This document shows, piece after piece, positions 26,785 through 36,346 of a stretch of 64,000 bases of DNA. Source of the stretch: Verrucomicrobiaceae bacterium (GTDB lineage Bacteria > Verrucomicrobiota > Verrucomicrobiia > Verrucomicrobiales > Verrucomicrobiaceae); NCBI GenBank assembly GCA_016713035.1, contig JADJPW010000003.1:1-64000 (forward strand). Direction: 5' to 3'. The notes under the pieces are model-generated. The model made no database searches and had not been told where the DNA came from. It saw only the letters and a list, made by a program, of their open reading frames with translations. Each line of letters starts with the position of its first letter. The first letter of the stretch is position 1. The translations under genes and the position numbers were made by a program.

Positions 26785-27836
26785 TCAATCCTCAGCACCC
26801 GACATTGTTACGACATCCACCTTCAAATCACGCATGGAGCATATTTCTGCGTCTCCACCGTGGTCGATCCTGTGCATGCGCCGTGCTCCATCCTGCCGCT
26901 TTGACCCATAGCGACGCCGTTGCGCCTTAAACATCGCGTTCACAAACTCACGCGTCCCCAATACGGCTCCATCGGTGAAATACCTCACTCGGCACATCAG
27001 TGCCTCCACTACCGCAAGTCGCCCCTTGTCTTTCTCCACGCGTTCACGCGCTGCTTCACTGATGCTGCCGCGTGACGTGCCATCGGCGTTCGTTTTGACC
27101 GCAGTGCCCCAGGTGAAGAGCATCACTCGATAGCGCTCTAGCAGCTCTGCGCTGCTGCCATGGCGGAGGCTCTCTCTCAACCGTGCTCGCACGGCGACTT
27201 CCAGCCCTGGCGGGCTGTTATGCTGCCTCCAACGGCCTGTGCGTAGCCACACCACCGGTAGTCCTTGGGGTCGCTCACTAGCTTTGCCCTGACTGGATTG
27301 AGATCCACATACGCCGCGCACATCGCTAGGGCATCGCCACCACCCTCGATGAGGGTGCTCTTATACCGCTCCTCCCACAACGTGCCTTTGCGCTGGTGCT
27401 TTTTATTGAACCACGGGGTGAAGCGCTGCTTCAGGGACTTCATATAGGCAGAGATGTCCCACATCCGCTCGCGAAAGCCATCCAGGATCGCATTGGCAGC
27501 GTCATGCGCTTTGATTTTGCGATAATGATCGATCTCAGCCTGGATCTGCCCCGCTACATTCTTCCCGAAGGCCCTGCGCACAATACGGAGCACCTCGTCA
27601 TCGGTCGGCGGCGTATCAGGTCTGCGCGGCACCTCGACGATGACATGGAAGTGGTTCGAGAGCACACAAAAGGTGACGACGCGGACTTGGCAGAGAGTTT
27701 CATACATGCGCAAGAAGTGCACAAACTGCTCACGCTCCTCTTCAAGGATCACGAAGCGTCGATCGACGACGCGGGAGACACAGTGGTAGTAAGCGACGGG
27801 GAAGTGAGAGGGAGCCTTGAGGCGGGCTTGGCGCAT
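26785..27836 (-). CDS. RAYT (REP-associated tyrosine transposase), one frame break
   Basis: About 350 residues of the TnpA_REP/Y1 transposase type. The HUH-related core is visible: FCVLSNHFHVIVEVP carries the histidine motif, and the catalytic-type tyrosine lies in a helix near SAYMKSLKQRF. KGTLWEERYKSTLIEGG and AAYVDLNPVRAKLV are typical of the family. The frame breaks near 27217 in a G run; adding one G joins ITARQG to LEVAVRARL and continues to the stop at 26785. RAYTs are immobile or domesticated enzymes thought to spread REP palindromes. A hairpin with an upstream GTAG lies just before the gene. Confidence 0.82.
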
Positions 27837-27870
27837 GCGGGGGAGGTAAGCAGGGAGTTTGGGGTGGCAA

Positions 27871-27901
27871 GTAGATAGTTATAAAAGGACAGTCCTTTTA
27901 T
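27871..27901 (+). repeat. Palindrome upstream of the RAYT gene
   Basis: ATAAAAGGAC (27881-27890) and GTCCTTTTAT (27892-27901) form a perfect 10-bp inverted repeat with a one-base centre, with GTAG at 27871-27874 on its 5' side. GTAG next to a hairpin is the hallmark of REPs processed by RAYTs, but this could equally be an operator or terminator-like hairpin. Confidence 0.5.
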
Positions 27902-27999
27902 TGATACACTTCGATACACCTCAACTTAGCTACTTGTACAGGTGTCTCTTTCACCATTCCTCCGAAAGATGACGATCTACGGTCAATTGGTCAATTTGT

Positions 28000-28722
28000 T
28001 CACTTCAACATTTCTGCCACCAGAGCAGCCTCTGCCTCAGGTGGCAATTGGATGGTGGTGCTGCCTACGTCTAAAAGCTGTGTCATCTGGCTTAAACGGG
28101 CATTTGTACCTCTGGAGAGAAATCCCCCTCCCCCGGATAGTTGCGCCTCCAGGACTATGCGTTCGGGCAGCCCATTTGCGAGTGTGATGGCCGCTTTGCA
28201 GATGTCGCAATTGAGAGAACCGAGCTGGATTGCTCCCGACTGCTGGATCGCTGCGGAGATCATTTTCTTTGCTGTTCCGAGGTTCATTTGACCTTCAAAG
28301 AGTGTCGGTGTGTTTTTACGCGAGGTGCGCCAAGTGTCCTGCACGGCTGGCAATTCCAGATGCGGTGGGGCAATGTCACGCAGCGCACGCACCATGCTGT
28401 GATCAATGTCTGAACGGGTGAATTTCTTCACAGGCTTCCATTCCTGGTCTGTTTTCGCGATGATTAATTTTCCGCGCATGGCCAGCTCGGCGCTGTATTT
28501 GCCGGAGGTCACTTTCACATACACACCTTGGGTGGCATTGTATTTGCCTTCGATGATGGCTGGCGCGGTGAGCCCTGGCGTCAGGTTCAGTTCGCAGCGC
28601 CAGGTGTAGCTTCCGGCGTCTTTGAGCTTTTGGATGGCCGTGAGGAGTTCCTCATCCTTTGCAATGACCTCAGTAGAGAGACAGGCAATTAAAAGAAGAG
28701 CGGCGGTGAAAAATCGTTTCAT
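28000..28722 (-). CDS. Exported hypothetical protein
   Basis: A 240-residue protein with a signal peptide (MKRFFTAALLLIACLSTEVIA); the ATG at 28722 is chosen for this reason. The mature part is a mixed alpha/beta domain with an N-terminal TWRCELNL strand, a YVKVTSGKYSAELAMRGKLIIA hairpin and a CDIC motif near residue 180. It resembles unnamed periplasmic proteins of Verrucomicrobia; I cannot assign a function. It lies downstream of pyrG with about 100 bp between and may share its transcript. Confidence 0.7.
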   Translation of the reverse strand: MKRFFTAALLLIACLSTEVIAKDEELLTAIQKLKDAGSYTWRCELNLTPGLTAPAIIEGKYNATQGVYVKVTSGKYSAELAMRGKLIIAKTDQEWKPVKKFTRSDIDHSMVRALRDIAPPHLELPAVQDTWRTSRKNTPTLFEGQMNLGTAKKMISAAIQQSGAIQLGSLNCDICKAAITLANGLPERIVLEAQLSGGGGFLSRGTNARLSQMTQLLDVGSTTIQLPPEAEAALVAEMLK

Positions 28723-28819
28723 GAGCTTGGAGAGAGGACGGATAAGCGGTGATTGTAGCGACTCTTGTACTAAAATGACAAGCAAGAAGTCAGCGCTGGC
28801 TGAGAAGTCCCCTTTTTGC

Positions 28820-30442
28820 TCATGCACACCTAGGCTCTAGCACAGCGTGGTGATTCATGGCTGCTTTGACAAAGCCGTGGAAGAGAGGATGTGGGTGGTT
28901 CGGCTTGCTGAGGAACTCGGGGTGGAACTGGCATGCGACGAAGTAGGGATGTGCAGGCAATTCGACGATCTCGGCCAAGTCCCCTTTGGGGCTGGTGCCG
29001 GAGATGACCATTCCCTTGGACTCCATGAGTTCTTTGTAGTCGCTATTGAATTCAAAGCGATGCCTGTGGCGCTCGGTGATGGTGGCGCTGTGGTAGAGTT
29101 CGTAGGCTTTGCTGCCGGGTGTCAAATCTGTGACCCAGGAGCCAAGTCGCATGGTGCCGCCGAGCTGCTTCACTTTTTTTTGCTCTTCCATGAGGCTGAT
29201 GACGGGATGAGCGGTGGCTTTGTCGAATTCGGTGCTGGTTGCTCCTTTGAGGCCGCAGACATTGCGGGCGAATTCGATGACGGCGATCTGCATGCCTAGG
29301 CAGATGCCGAAATAGGGCACGCCGTGCTCGCGGGCGAATTTGGCGGCGGTGATCTTGCCCTCGGTGCCTCGGTCGCCGAAGCCGCCGGGGATGAGGATGC
29401 CCTGTAATCCGGTCAAATAGAGCTCGGGGCCGGCTTTTTCGATGCTTTCTGCATCGACGCGGACGATTTCGACTTTGCAGTCGTGTGCGGCACCAGAGTG
29501 CGTGAGGGCTTCGTAGATGGATTTGTAGGCGTCTTGGAGCTCGATGTATTTGCCGACGACGCCGATGCGGACGTGGTGGGTGGGGTGGATGACTCGCTGC
29601 ACAAAACTGCGCCAGCGGGTGAGATCGGGCTCGGGGGTTTGAAGTTCGAGGAGCTTGCAGACCATGCTATCGAGCCGCTCTTCGTGGAGCTTCAGTGGCA
29701 CCTCATAGATGGTGTTTTTTACGTCTCGCACCTCTCCTACGGCTTCGATGGGCACGTTGCCGAATAGAGAAATCTTTTCACGCACATCGAGATCGAGTGC
29801 GTGCTCTGTGCGGCACAGGATGATGTGCGGAGCGATCCCGATCTCCCGAAGCTTGGCGATGGATTGCTGAGTAGGCTTGGTTTTCAGCTCTTGGGCTGCT
29901 TTCACATACGGCACGAGGCTGACGTGGATGAAGAGGACGTTTCCTTTGCCGACCTCATGGCCAAACTGACGGATGGCTTCGAGGAAGGGCAGGCCCTCGA
30001 TGTCGCCGACGGTGCCTCCGATCTCGGTGATGATGACATCGCCCTGCATTTTCTCGGTGACTTCGTGGATGCGGGCTTTGATCTCGTTGGTGACGTGGGG
30101 GATGACCTGGACGGTGCGGCCTTGGTATTTCCCTGCACGTTCTTTATCGAGCACGCTCTGATAAACCTGGCCGGAGGTGAGGTTGTTGAGCTTGGAGAGA
30201 TTGGTGTGTGTGAAGCGCTCGTAGTGACCGAGATCGAGATCCGTCTCAGCACCGTCATCGAGCACATACACCTCGCCGTGCTCGTAGGGGTTCATGGTGC
30301 CGGGGTCGATGTTCAGATAGGGGTCAAACTTCTGCATGATGACCTTCAGGCCACGCAGTTCGAGTAGGGTGCCGAGGGAGGATGCGGCAAGGCCTTTGCC
30401 GAGGGAGCTGACGACGCCGCCAGTGACGAAGATGTATTTCAT
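28820..30442 (-). CDS. pyrG: CTP synthase
   Basis: A 540-residue enzyme that aminates UTP to CTP using glutamine. The synthase half begins with KYIFVTGGVVSSLGKG and carries the EIGGTVGDIE block. The C-terminal glutamine amidotransferase has the nucleophile in GICLGMQ and the catalytic His-Pro-Glu in CQFHPEF. Full length. kdsB lies immediately upstream on the same strand (35 bp), an order shared with Chlamydia; CTP made here is the co-substrate of KdsB. Confidence 0.96.
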   Translation of the reverse strand: MKYIFVTGGVVSSLGKGLAASSLGTLLELRGLKVIMQKFDPYLNIDPGTMNPYEHGEVYVLDDGAETDLDLGHYERFTHTNLSKLNNLTSGQVYQSVLDKERAGKYQGRTVQVIPHVTNEIKARIHEVTEKMQGDVIITEIGGTVGDIEGLPFLEAIRQFGHEVGKGNVLFIHVSLVPYVKAAQELKTKPTQQSIAKLREIGIAPHIILCRTEHALDLDVREKISLFGNVPIEAVGEVRDVKNTIYEVPLKLHEERLDSMVCKLLELQTPEPDLTRWRSFVQRVIHPTHHVRIGVVGKYIELQDAYKSIYEALTHSGAAHDCKVEIVRVDAESIEKAGPELYLTGLQGILIPGGFGDRGTEGKITAAKFAREHGVPYFGICLGMQIAVIEFARNVCGLKGATSTEFDKATAHPVISLMEEQKKVKQLGGTMRLGSWVTDLTPGSKAYELYHSATITERHRHRFEFNSDYKELMESKGMVISGTSPKGDLAEIVELPAHPYFVACQFHPEFLSKPNHPHPLFHGFVKAAMNHHAVLEPRCA

Positions 30443-30445
30443 GAT

Positions 30446-30480
30446 GGTTCTCGGTTCGCGGTTCTATGCGCTAGGTTCAA
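30446..30480. repeat. Degenerate heptad array between kdsB and pyrG
   Basis: Five 7-mers: GGTTCTC, GGTTCGC, GGTTCTA, TGCGCTA, GGTTCAA. They fill the kdsB-pyrG gap and run to the kdsB stop. The period matches the arrays at 23.1, 23.5 and 45.0 kb. Confidence 0.6.
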
Positions 30481-31232
30481 GAGGAATGTTTTTGGAGATG
30501 CTTTTCGATGGCCTCTGCCTGCTCGGGTGTGTCCACACCGGGGGTGAGTTCATCCGTAAGGCCGACACGGATGCGTGCACCATTTTCGAGGGCACGGAGC
30601 TGCTCGAGGGACTCGGTCTGCTCCAGACGGCTCGGGGGCCAGGCCACAAACTGAAAGAGGAAGCTGCGCTGAAAGCCGTAAATGCCGAGGTGCCGGTAGC
30701 TACGCGGCCAGGCCTGTGGATTCCTAACAAAGGGCAGCGGACTGCGGCTAAAGTAGAGCGCGTCGCCATGGGTATCGAAGATGACTTTGACGATATTCGG
30801 ATCAGCGATCTGGGTGGCGTCGTGGATGGGAGCTGCGGCGGTGATCATCTTTACGCTGGGGTCATCACGCAGCGTTCGGGCCAGCTCATCGATCAATGCG
30901 GGGGAAATGAGCGGCTCGTCGCCCTGTACATTGATGAGGACTCGGTGGTCGGGAAAGGATGCGGCGGCCTCGGCGATGCGATCGGTGCCACTAGGGTGAT
31001 TCGGGTCGGTGAGGACCGTTTTGGCTCCGAAGGTGGCTGCTGCCTCGGCGATGCGGGCGTCATCGGTCGCGATGATCACGTCGTCGATCTGCTGGCACTC
31101 CTGGCAGCGCTCCCAGACATGCTGGACGAGCGGTTTTCCGGCGATGAGGTGCAGAGGCTTGCCTGGGAAGCGGGTAGAGCCCCAGCGGGCAGGAATGGCG
31201 ACGAGGGTGCGTGAGGATTCAGAGTGGGCCAC
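30477..31232 (-). CDS. kdsB: 3-deoxy-manno-octulosonate cytidylyltransferase
   Basis: A 251-residue enzyme activating Kdo as CMP-Kdo for lipid A core synthesis. Family blocks are AIPARWGSTRFPGKPL at the N-terminus, INVQGDEPLI, and RHLGIYGFQRSFL. Its presence implies an LPS-containing outer membrane. It is followed by pyrG, which supplies CTP. Confidence 0.95.
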   Translation of the reverse strand: MAHSESSRTLVAIPARWGSTRFPGKPLHLIAGKPLVQHVWERCQECQQIDDVIIATDDARIAEAAATFGAKTVLTDPNHPSGTDRIAEAAASFPDHRVLINVQGDEPLISPALIDELARTLRDDPSVKMITAAAPIHDATQIADPNIVKVIFDTHGDALYFSRSPLPFVRNPQAWPRSYRHLGIYGFQRSFLFQFVAWPPSRLEQTESLEQLRALENGARIRVGLTDELTPGVDTPEQAEAIEKHLQKHSS

Positions 31233-31305
31233 GGGCGGGTACGTGCGGGTTCGCCCGAGATGGCGCGGATGCTCACGCGATGCAAGGATGGAAAAGCGAC
31301 TCTTT

Positions 31306-32025
31306 TCAGCGTTTTCGCCGCATCACCGCACAACCAGCAGCGGACAGCAGCAGCACGGCTCCCGCAGGCTCCGGCACGGTGTGTGTCTGGAGGTGAAAAA
31401 TCGTCAGCGGGGCGGCGAAATCTCCCGCACCCTGCACATTGTTCACCCCACCCCAGATGGCCTTACTCGCAGAAGCCAAGGTAAAATCGGTAGAAAAAGT
31501 CTCACTCGGATCAGGCATGACCCAATTGTTCGCCACATTGCTATCGGAGCTGTCATTGGTGATCAGTGCCCACTCAAAGGCGCCATTGAGAGTCATCACA
31601 TCATAAATCCACAGATACACGGCATCACCAGCCGCAAAGACATCGCTCGATAGCCCCTGATCGCTCGTGCCGTCCGGCAGCAGCTCAGCATCTTTATCAA
31701 AATACGAAACTGAGCTATTCCACCCGTTAAAGGCCGGTGCCTCTGCCCTGGAGAAAGGCTCCCAGTTCAGGACCCAGTCCTGGATATTCTGAGCGGTGGG
31801 GACGAAGCTGGACTTAAAAGTCCCTAGCTCAAAGCGGAATGAGTCATCCAGCGCCGACACGCCATCTGCCTGGAGCAATGCATTGCCGGGCACATCATGG
31901 AAATTGACCGTAGCAGCACCCAAGTGCCCAAATCCCAGCCCCCACAGCGCCACGAGCACACAGACCACTCTCCGCGCACCCAATGGGCCGAGGCTTGCTA
32001 AATAGGTCTTGGTCAGGCAAGTCAT
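31306..32025 (-). CDS. PEP-CTERM sorted exported protein
   Basis: A 239-residue surface protein. The ATG at 32025 gives a signal-like hydrophobic N-terminus (VVCVLVALWGLGFGHLGA). The C-terminus is a PEP-CTERM anchor: VPEP, a hydrophobic stretch GAVLLLSAAGC, then MRRKR, processed by exosortase. The middle is a beta-rich domain with a WxxGxxN-type stretch and no catalytic motif. PEP-CTERM proteins accompany exopolysaccharide producers; no exosortase is in the window. The frame could extend upstream to 32121, but that region is AT-rich and reads poorly. Confidence 0.82.
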   Translation of the reverse strand: MTCLTKTYLASLGPLGARRVVCVLVALWGLGFGHLGAATVNFHDVPGNALLQADGVSALDDSFRFELGTFKSSFVPTAQNIQDWVLNWEPFSRAEAPAFNGWNSSVSYFDKDAELLPDGTSDQGLSSDVFAAGDAVYLWIYDVMTLNGAFEWALITNDSSDSNVANNWVMPDPSETFSTDFTLASASKAIWGGVNNVQGAGDFAAPLTIFHLQTHTVPEPAGAVLLLSAAGCAVMRRKR

Positions 32026-32204
32026 ATCCTTTCGATTTCCTTCACCATGCCAAATTAATTGAGTAAAATCAATGTAATATCCATAATTTATCACCCCGCC
32101 ATTGTCCGCCCTTCTCGTCATCCATCAGAGCTTCAGCACCGCGTCATTGCATTCCCCCCCAAACTGGCGGATAGACCCTGCTCCTCAGGCCAACACCACC
32201 TCTC

Positions 32205-33836
32205 GTGACCACCCGTAACCGCACCGAACATCCGCCGAAAAAACCCTCCATCATCAGTCGCCTGAAATCTGGCCTGAAGAAGGTGTTGCGCCTCGGCAAA
32301 GGCTCCCAAACAGCCTCCTCCCCCGCTCCATCACACCCCCAGCCGACTACGCTGCACGCCCACAAGCGCCCGCATGACGACCACGGGCACAAAACCACCC
32401 CCAAACCCGAGCTCAAGCCACGCGGCGACCGCCCACCGCAGCGTGAGCACCGCGAAGACCGTCCACCACGCGAACGCGGCCCACGCAGCGACCGCCCCGA
32501 GCGTGGTGGCGAAAGACGTGAGCGCGGCGAAAGAAGCGGCGACCGCCCAGAAAAACGCGGCCCTCGCCCAGAAAAACCCGCCCGCGAGAACCACGCCCCA
32601 GTCCCCCCTCCCCCGCCCCCACCCATTCCAGAAGGCCCCTACCCGCCGAACTGGGAGGTCCTCGGCCTCGCCCCCTCCGTGCTCGCCGCCGTGCGTGAGA
32701 CAGGCTACGAAAAACCCACCACCATCCAGGAAAAGGCTATTCCTATCATCCTGACCGGCAAAGACGTCGTCGGAGCCTCCCAGACCGGCACTGGAAAGAC
32801 CGCCGCCTTTGCCCTCCCCACCATCAGCCGCCTCGGAGCCCCCGGCAGCTTCCGCGTGCTCGTCCTCGAGCCCGTGCGCGAGCTCGCCGCCCAGGTCGTC
32901 GAGCAATTTGAAAAATACGGCAAGCACACCGGCCTCCGCGTCCTCCTCGTCCATGGTGGCGTAGGCTATGACAAGCAGCGCAAAGGCCTCCAGCAAGGCG
33001 TGGACATCGTCGTGGCCACCCCCGGCCGCTTGCTCGACTTCATGCAGGAAGGCATCGCCGACCTCCGCGGCGTCGAAGTGCTCATTTTGGACGAGGTGGA
33101 CCGCATGCTCGACATGGGATTCCTCCCCGACGTCCGCCGCATCATCGAAAAGACCCCCGCGACCCGCCAGACACTCTTTTTCAGCGCCACCATGCCCCCG
33201 CAGATCAAGAGCCTCGCAGACTTCGCCCTGAAGGAGCCCGAGAGCGTCGAAGTCGGCATCCGCTTCTCCGCCGCAGAGACCGTCAGCCATTACATGTATC
33301 CCGTCGCCAGCGATCAGCGCCAGGAGCTACTCCTCGCCATCCTGAAGCAGACACACTTCAACAGCATGATGATCTTCACCCGCACCAAAGCGCAGGCAGA
33401 TCAGCTCTTCAGCGCCATCGAGCAAACCGGCTCCTACAAAGCCGCCGTCATGCACAGCGACATCGGCCAAAAAGACCGTGAAAAAGCCCTCAAAGGCTTC
33501 CGCGACGGCGAATTCGAAATCATCGTCGCCACCGACCTCGCCGCCCGTGGGCTCGACATCACCCACGTCACACACGTCATCAACTACATGGTCCCAGAGG
33601 ACAGCGAGGACTACGTGCACCGCATCGGCCGCACAGGCCGCGCCCAGAAAGAAGGCGATGCCTACACCCTCTTCGCCGCCGATGAAGTCATGAACGTCGC
33701 CAGCATCGAGCGCCTCATCAGCCAGAAAATCCCGCGCAAAAAGCTCGAAGGCTTCACCTACAAATACACCACCGTCCTAGACGAAGAGGACACAGCCCGC
33801 GCCATCCTCACCGGACGCAAAAAGAAGCGCCGGTAA
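32205..33836 (+). CDS. DEAD-box ATP-dependent RNA helicase
   Basis: A 543-residue helicase. Residues 1-145 are a basic, low-complexity extension rich in R, D, E and P with repeated RPxRxx units and a proline run, probably disordered and RNA-binding. The helicase core follows: Q motif near IQEKAIP, motif I ASQTGTGKT (191-199), motif II DEVD (295-298, in place of DEAD), SAT, and the C-terminal ATDLAARGLD and HRIGRTGR. The start appears to be GTG at 32205. Most family members placed similarly act in ribosome assembly or RNA decay at low temperature. DEVD is found in a minority of members. Confidence 0.92.
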   Translation: MTTRNRTEHPPKKPSIISRLKSGLKKVLRLGKGSQTASSPAPSHPQPTTLHAHKRPHDDHGHKTTPKPELKPRGDRPPQREHREDRPPRERGPRSDRPERGGERRERGERSGDRPEKRGPRPEKPARENHAPVPPPPPPPIPEGPYPPNWEVLGLAPSVLAAVRETGYEKPTTIQEKAIPIILTGKDVVGASQTGTGKTAAFALPTISRLGAPGSFRVLVLEPVRELAAQVVEQFEKYGKHTGLRVLLVHGGVGYDKQRKGLQQGVDIVVATPGRLLDFMQEGIADLRGVEVLILDEVDRMLDMGFLPDVRRIIEKTPATRQTLFFSATMPPQIKSLADFALKEPESVEVGIRFSAAETVSHYMYPVASDQRQELLLAILKQTHFNSMMIFTRTKAQADQLFSAIEQTGSYKAAVMHSDIGQKDREKALKGFRDGEFEIIVATDLAARGLDITHVTHVINYMVPEDSEDYVHRIGRTGRAQKEGDAYTLFAADEVMNVASIERLISQKIPRKKLEGFTYKYTTVLDEEDTARAILTGRKKKRR

Positions 33837-33848
33837 CACACCCCTCTC

Positions 33849-34727
33849 TCACCGCTCGATCCGTGGTGCGACCTGTAGGCAGCTCCACTCCTGCCCCTGC
33901 TCCCATCCCTTCTCACAGCGCAGGATGCAGCGCAGCGTCCTCGGCGGCTTACCGCCCAGGTAAGTTTCCGCACGCTTGAGCTGGATGCTCAATGCCCCAT
34001 CTGCATGCCGCGTGATGATCTGTGGCTGATCGCTATCGAACCAGCCATCCTCCGTGAAAACGATGATCTCCTCTGCCTCACGCTGATGCCTCGTCACGCG
34101 AGCCGCGCCAGAGGCAGGCTTCAGCGTCAGCGTGATCGAGTCAGCCTTCTCCTGCGCCGCCGCCGTCCAGGCCGTACTCGTCCTCTCGGCACGGGCACGC
34201 TCCGCATCCAGCAGGCGCCTCCACTTCTCCAACACCACCGCCGTCTCCGCCACCGGCAGCGTGAGCTTCAGCTCCGCACTGCCCGGATGACAAGACTTCC
34301 CACAGCACATCCACACCGCTTGAGCCGCCAGCGTGACCTGCTCCCCCGGCTTTTGATCCGCAGGCGGCGTGATCTCCGTCCGCAGCATCACATCCCGGTC
34401 AAAGCCCTGCGCCTTGATTTGAAACATCAGCGTCCGCTCCGGCTCTGGGAACACCAGTGGCCCCGCCCTCCAGCCACGCGGCAGCGACCACGTCAACTGA
34501 GTCGGCACCCCCACGATACCCGGCTGCCGCCAATACGTATGCCAGCCCCGATCATGATCCACCCACAGCCCCACCGTAAAAGGCTTCCCCGGCACCACCG
34601 CCGACTGCTCCGAGACGAGCTGTAGCGAAAGCCCCGTGAGCGCAAAGCACGCGGACGACAAAAGAAATCCGCCCATCCAAAAAAGAACGAGCCAACGGCG
34701 AAAGGTAAACAAGGAACAGCCCAACAT
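33849..34727 (-). CDS. DsbD N-terminal-domain-like exported protein
   Basis: A 292-residue protein with an N-terminal hydrophobic segment (residues about 10-30) as signal or anchor. The mature part resembles the immunoglobulin-like N-terminal domain of DsbD-type thiol reductases: VVPGKPFTVGLWVDHDRGWHTYW, the QLTWSLPRGW stretch, then a cysteine-rich site WMCCGKSCHPG. The transmembrane and thioredoxin parts of DsbD are absent, so it is a stand-alone domain, perhaps passing electrons in the periplasm. The start is uncertain (34754, or 34727 as chosen). It converges with the helicase gene. Confidence 0.72.
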   Translation of the reverse strand: MLGCSLFTFRRWLVLFWMGGFLLSSACFALTGLSLQLVSEQSAVVPGKPFTVGLWVDHDRGWHTYWRQPGIVGVPTQLTWSLPRGWRAGPLVFPEPERTLMFQIKAQGFDRDVMLRTEITPPADQKPGEQVTLAAQAVWMCCGKSCHPGSAELKLTLPVAETAVVLEKWRRLLDAERARAERTSTAWTAAAQEKADSITLTLKPASGAARVTRHQREAEEIIVFTEDGWFDSDQPQIITRHADGALSIQLKRAETYLGGKPPRTLRCILRCEKGWEQGQEWSCLQVAPRIER

Positions 34728-35517
34728 GCCTCCACCCATTGCACTTCTCCGCATACGGGCAAAGGGAATGACCTCGCAGATCTTGGTCTCCGCCTCTGGG
34801 GACGCGAAACTGGCTCTGGAAGACGCCGTCTGGCGTTAACAGTCCTCTTTTTCGGTTCATCAGGGAAGTTGGTACACAGAGGATATGCTGATCACCCTGC
34901 TGGGATTGCGGGACCTGGGAACGGTAGGAAGGACAAGAGCACTCTCAGGCGCATCCCGAAGAACGCGGCAGCGTCGTGGAGTGCGCGTGGCAAGCCTAGG
35001 CGCGACACCGCTGTCGCTAGCCGGAGTGCGCACTTCGGCCCAGGGCTTACGCACCAAAATGCTGCAAGTGTACGGATGGAAATGAGGACAGTATTAACGG
35101 CATGTAACTTGATAGCGGCTTCACATCAGCAAGGGCAGTGCTTTGAAATCACCGCGACCACACCGAGTTACCTAGGGTAAATACTGCGTAATCCAGGAAA
35201 CAACCCCTATCCAGAGGTGCCCTAAATGCATTCCTTCACCCCACATCATCCATTCAACGGCAGGTTTAATGCATTCTCCTGGGTCAAAGAATGGATTAAA
35301 CGGCAGGAAGAATGGGGCATGTTGGCTGAAACAATGGCCTCTTTGAGCTCCATGAACGGTCTCTGTGACCTCAAGCCACGGGCCATGTGATCCCGCAGGG
35401 AGCAGGCTTTGAGCCGCATCATCGCTTGCTTTGAGCTCACATCTCGCTGCAAACCGCCGGTTGTTCGGTGTCTTTGAGGCCGCTCCAGGCCCTCTACGGC
35501 CCGAAAATCGCGTTGGG
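34728..35517. other. Long gene-free interval
   Basis: About 790 bp with no supported gene. It holds one copy of a dispersed repeat (35074-35194). Frames on both sides of the repeat are short and unlike their neighbours; the minus frame at 35246-35452 may be a gene relic, but I cannot identify it. Confidence 0.4.
35074..35194 (+). repeat. Dispersed repeat, copy 1
   Basis: About 120 bp that aligns along its length with 46610-46755. Shared blocks are GAGGACAG, TATTAACGG/GATTAACGG, GTAACTTG, GCGGCTT/GTGGCTT, GTTACCTAGGGT/GTCACCCAGGGT and the final TAATCC. Copy 2 has 29 extra bases near its left end. The ends are inverted (GTATTA and TAATCC). No coding potential. Confidence 0.7.
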
Positions 35518-36009
35518 TTAGCCAGCAGAGACCTCGCTGTTGGCTGCATCAGTGGGCTCTTCGATCCCGGATGCCGCCTTCTTCTCCGGCACCGGCAGCA
35601 GGGAGCGATACAGACTGCCGGGCCGCCCACGCCGCACCGCATGCACCACGGCGCAGCCTTGGCGGATCATGCGACTGAGGAAGGTCTTCACCTCCTTGTC
35701 TCCCGGCCGCTGCTGGGTCAGGTCTTTCACACACTTGGCGAAGTCCTGCGGCGCAAAGGGCTTTCCAGCCGTCGCCGCGAGGCATTCCTTGAGCACTTCT
35801 TCCCTTGGACGGGCGGGTGGTGCCGCGTTGAAGACAGGCCCAGGAGCCGCCACGGCCACCACCGTTGTCGGAGCCGCCGAAGCGGGGCTACCGGTGCCGA
35901 GTTGGTGCTCCGTGAGCAGGGCTCGCACCTTGCGCACCATGTCGAGGTCCGCCATGAGCTTGGCCTCCAGCTTCGCCAGGGCATCGGGAGTGAGATCCGC
36001 CGCAGTCAT
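35518..36009 (-). CDS. Conserved-looking hypothetical protein
   Basis: A 163-residue soluble protein starting at ATG 36009 (MTAADLTPDALAKLEAKL). Residues 1-40 are predicted helical with heptad-like leucines, 45-75 are an Ala/Pro/Val linker, and 80-135 look like a small helical domain (EEVLKECLAA, FAKCVKDLTQQRPGDKEVKTFLSRMIRQG) that may bind DNA in winged-helix fashion. I do not recognise the family. An opposite-strand frame of similar length (35540-36097) is judged a shadow. Confidence 0.6.
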   Translation of the reverse strand: MTAADLTPDALAKLEAKLMADLDMVRKVRALLTEHQLGTGSPASAAPTTVVAVAAPGPVFNAAPPARPREEVLKECLAATAGKPFAPQDFAKCVKDLTQQRPGDKEVKTFLSRMIRQGCAVVHAVRRGRPGSLYRSLLPVPEKKAASGIEEPTDAANSEVSAG

Positions 36010-36076
36010 GGCCGAAAGGATGTCTATTTCCGCCGAAATGGCAAATGGAAGGCTATTCTGCCATTCGAGCCGTTTG

Positions 36077-36160
36077 GAACCGCTAATAAGACGCTGATTC
36101 AACGCTCATGTCAGAACGGGGATTGGGATTAGCGTCTCATCAGCGTCAAATCAGCGGTTC
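36077..36160. repeat. Imperfect 30-bp inverted repeat
   Basis: Arms 36077-36106 and 36131-36160 pair with about six mismatches. The left arm starts GAACCGCTAATAAGACGCTG and the right arm ends with its near complement. The rest of 36010-36346 holds a second, purine-rich palindrome (36180-36245, built from CTTCATCTTC/GAAGATGAAG units) and no gene. Confidence 0.65.
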
Positions 36161-36346
36161 GAGGCCTTCGTGCCCCGTCTTGCTCTTCATCTTCAATCTT
36201 TCTGACTCAGAGAGAGCAAGATGAAGATCAAGAGCAGGAGCAGGAGCAAGAATATGACCCGAAAGCCTCGTGGCCGCCGAAGAAGGACCTCACGCCTCGC
36301 CATTCACAGGCTGGACGATTTCGGGGGAATGGCCTACACTCGCGCC

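Noticed and set aside
25686..26798. A 370-codon minus-strand frame
   Set aside because: Complement of glnII, which has full family motifs.
35540..36097. A 185-codon plus-strand frame
   Set aside because: It competes with the minus-strand gene 35518-36009, which has a better start and a helical, protein-like composition.
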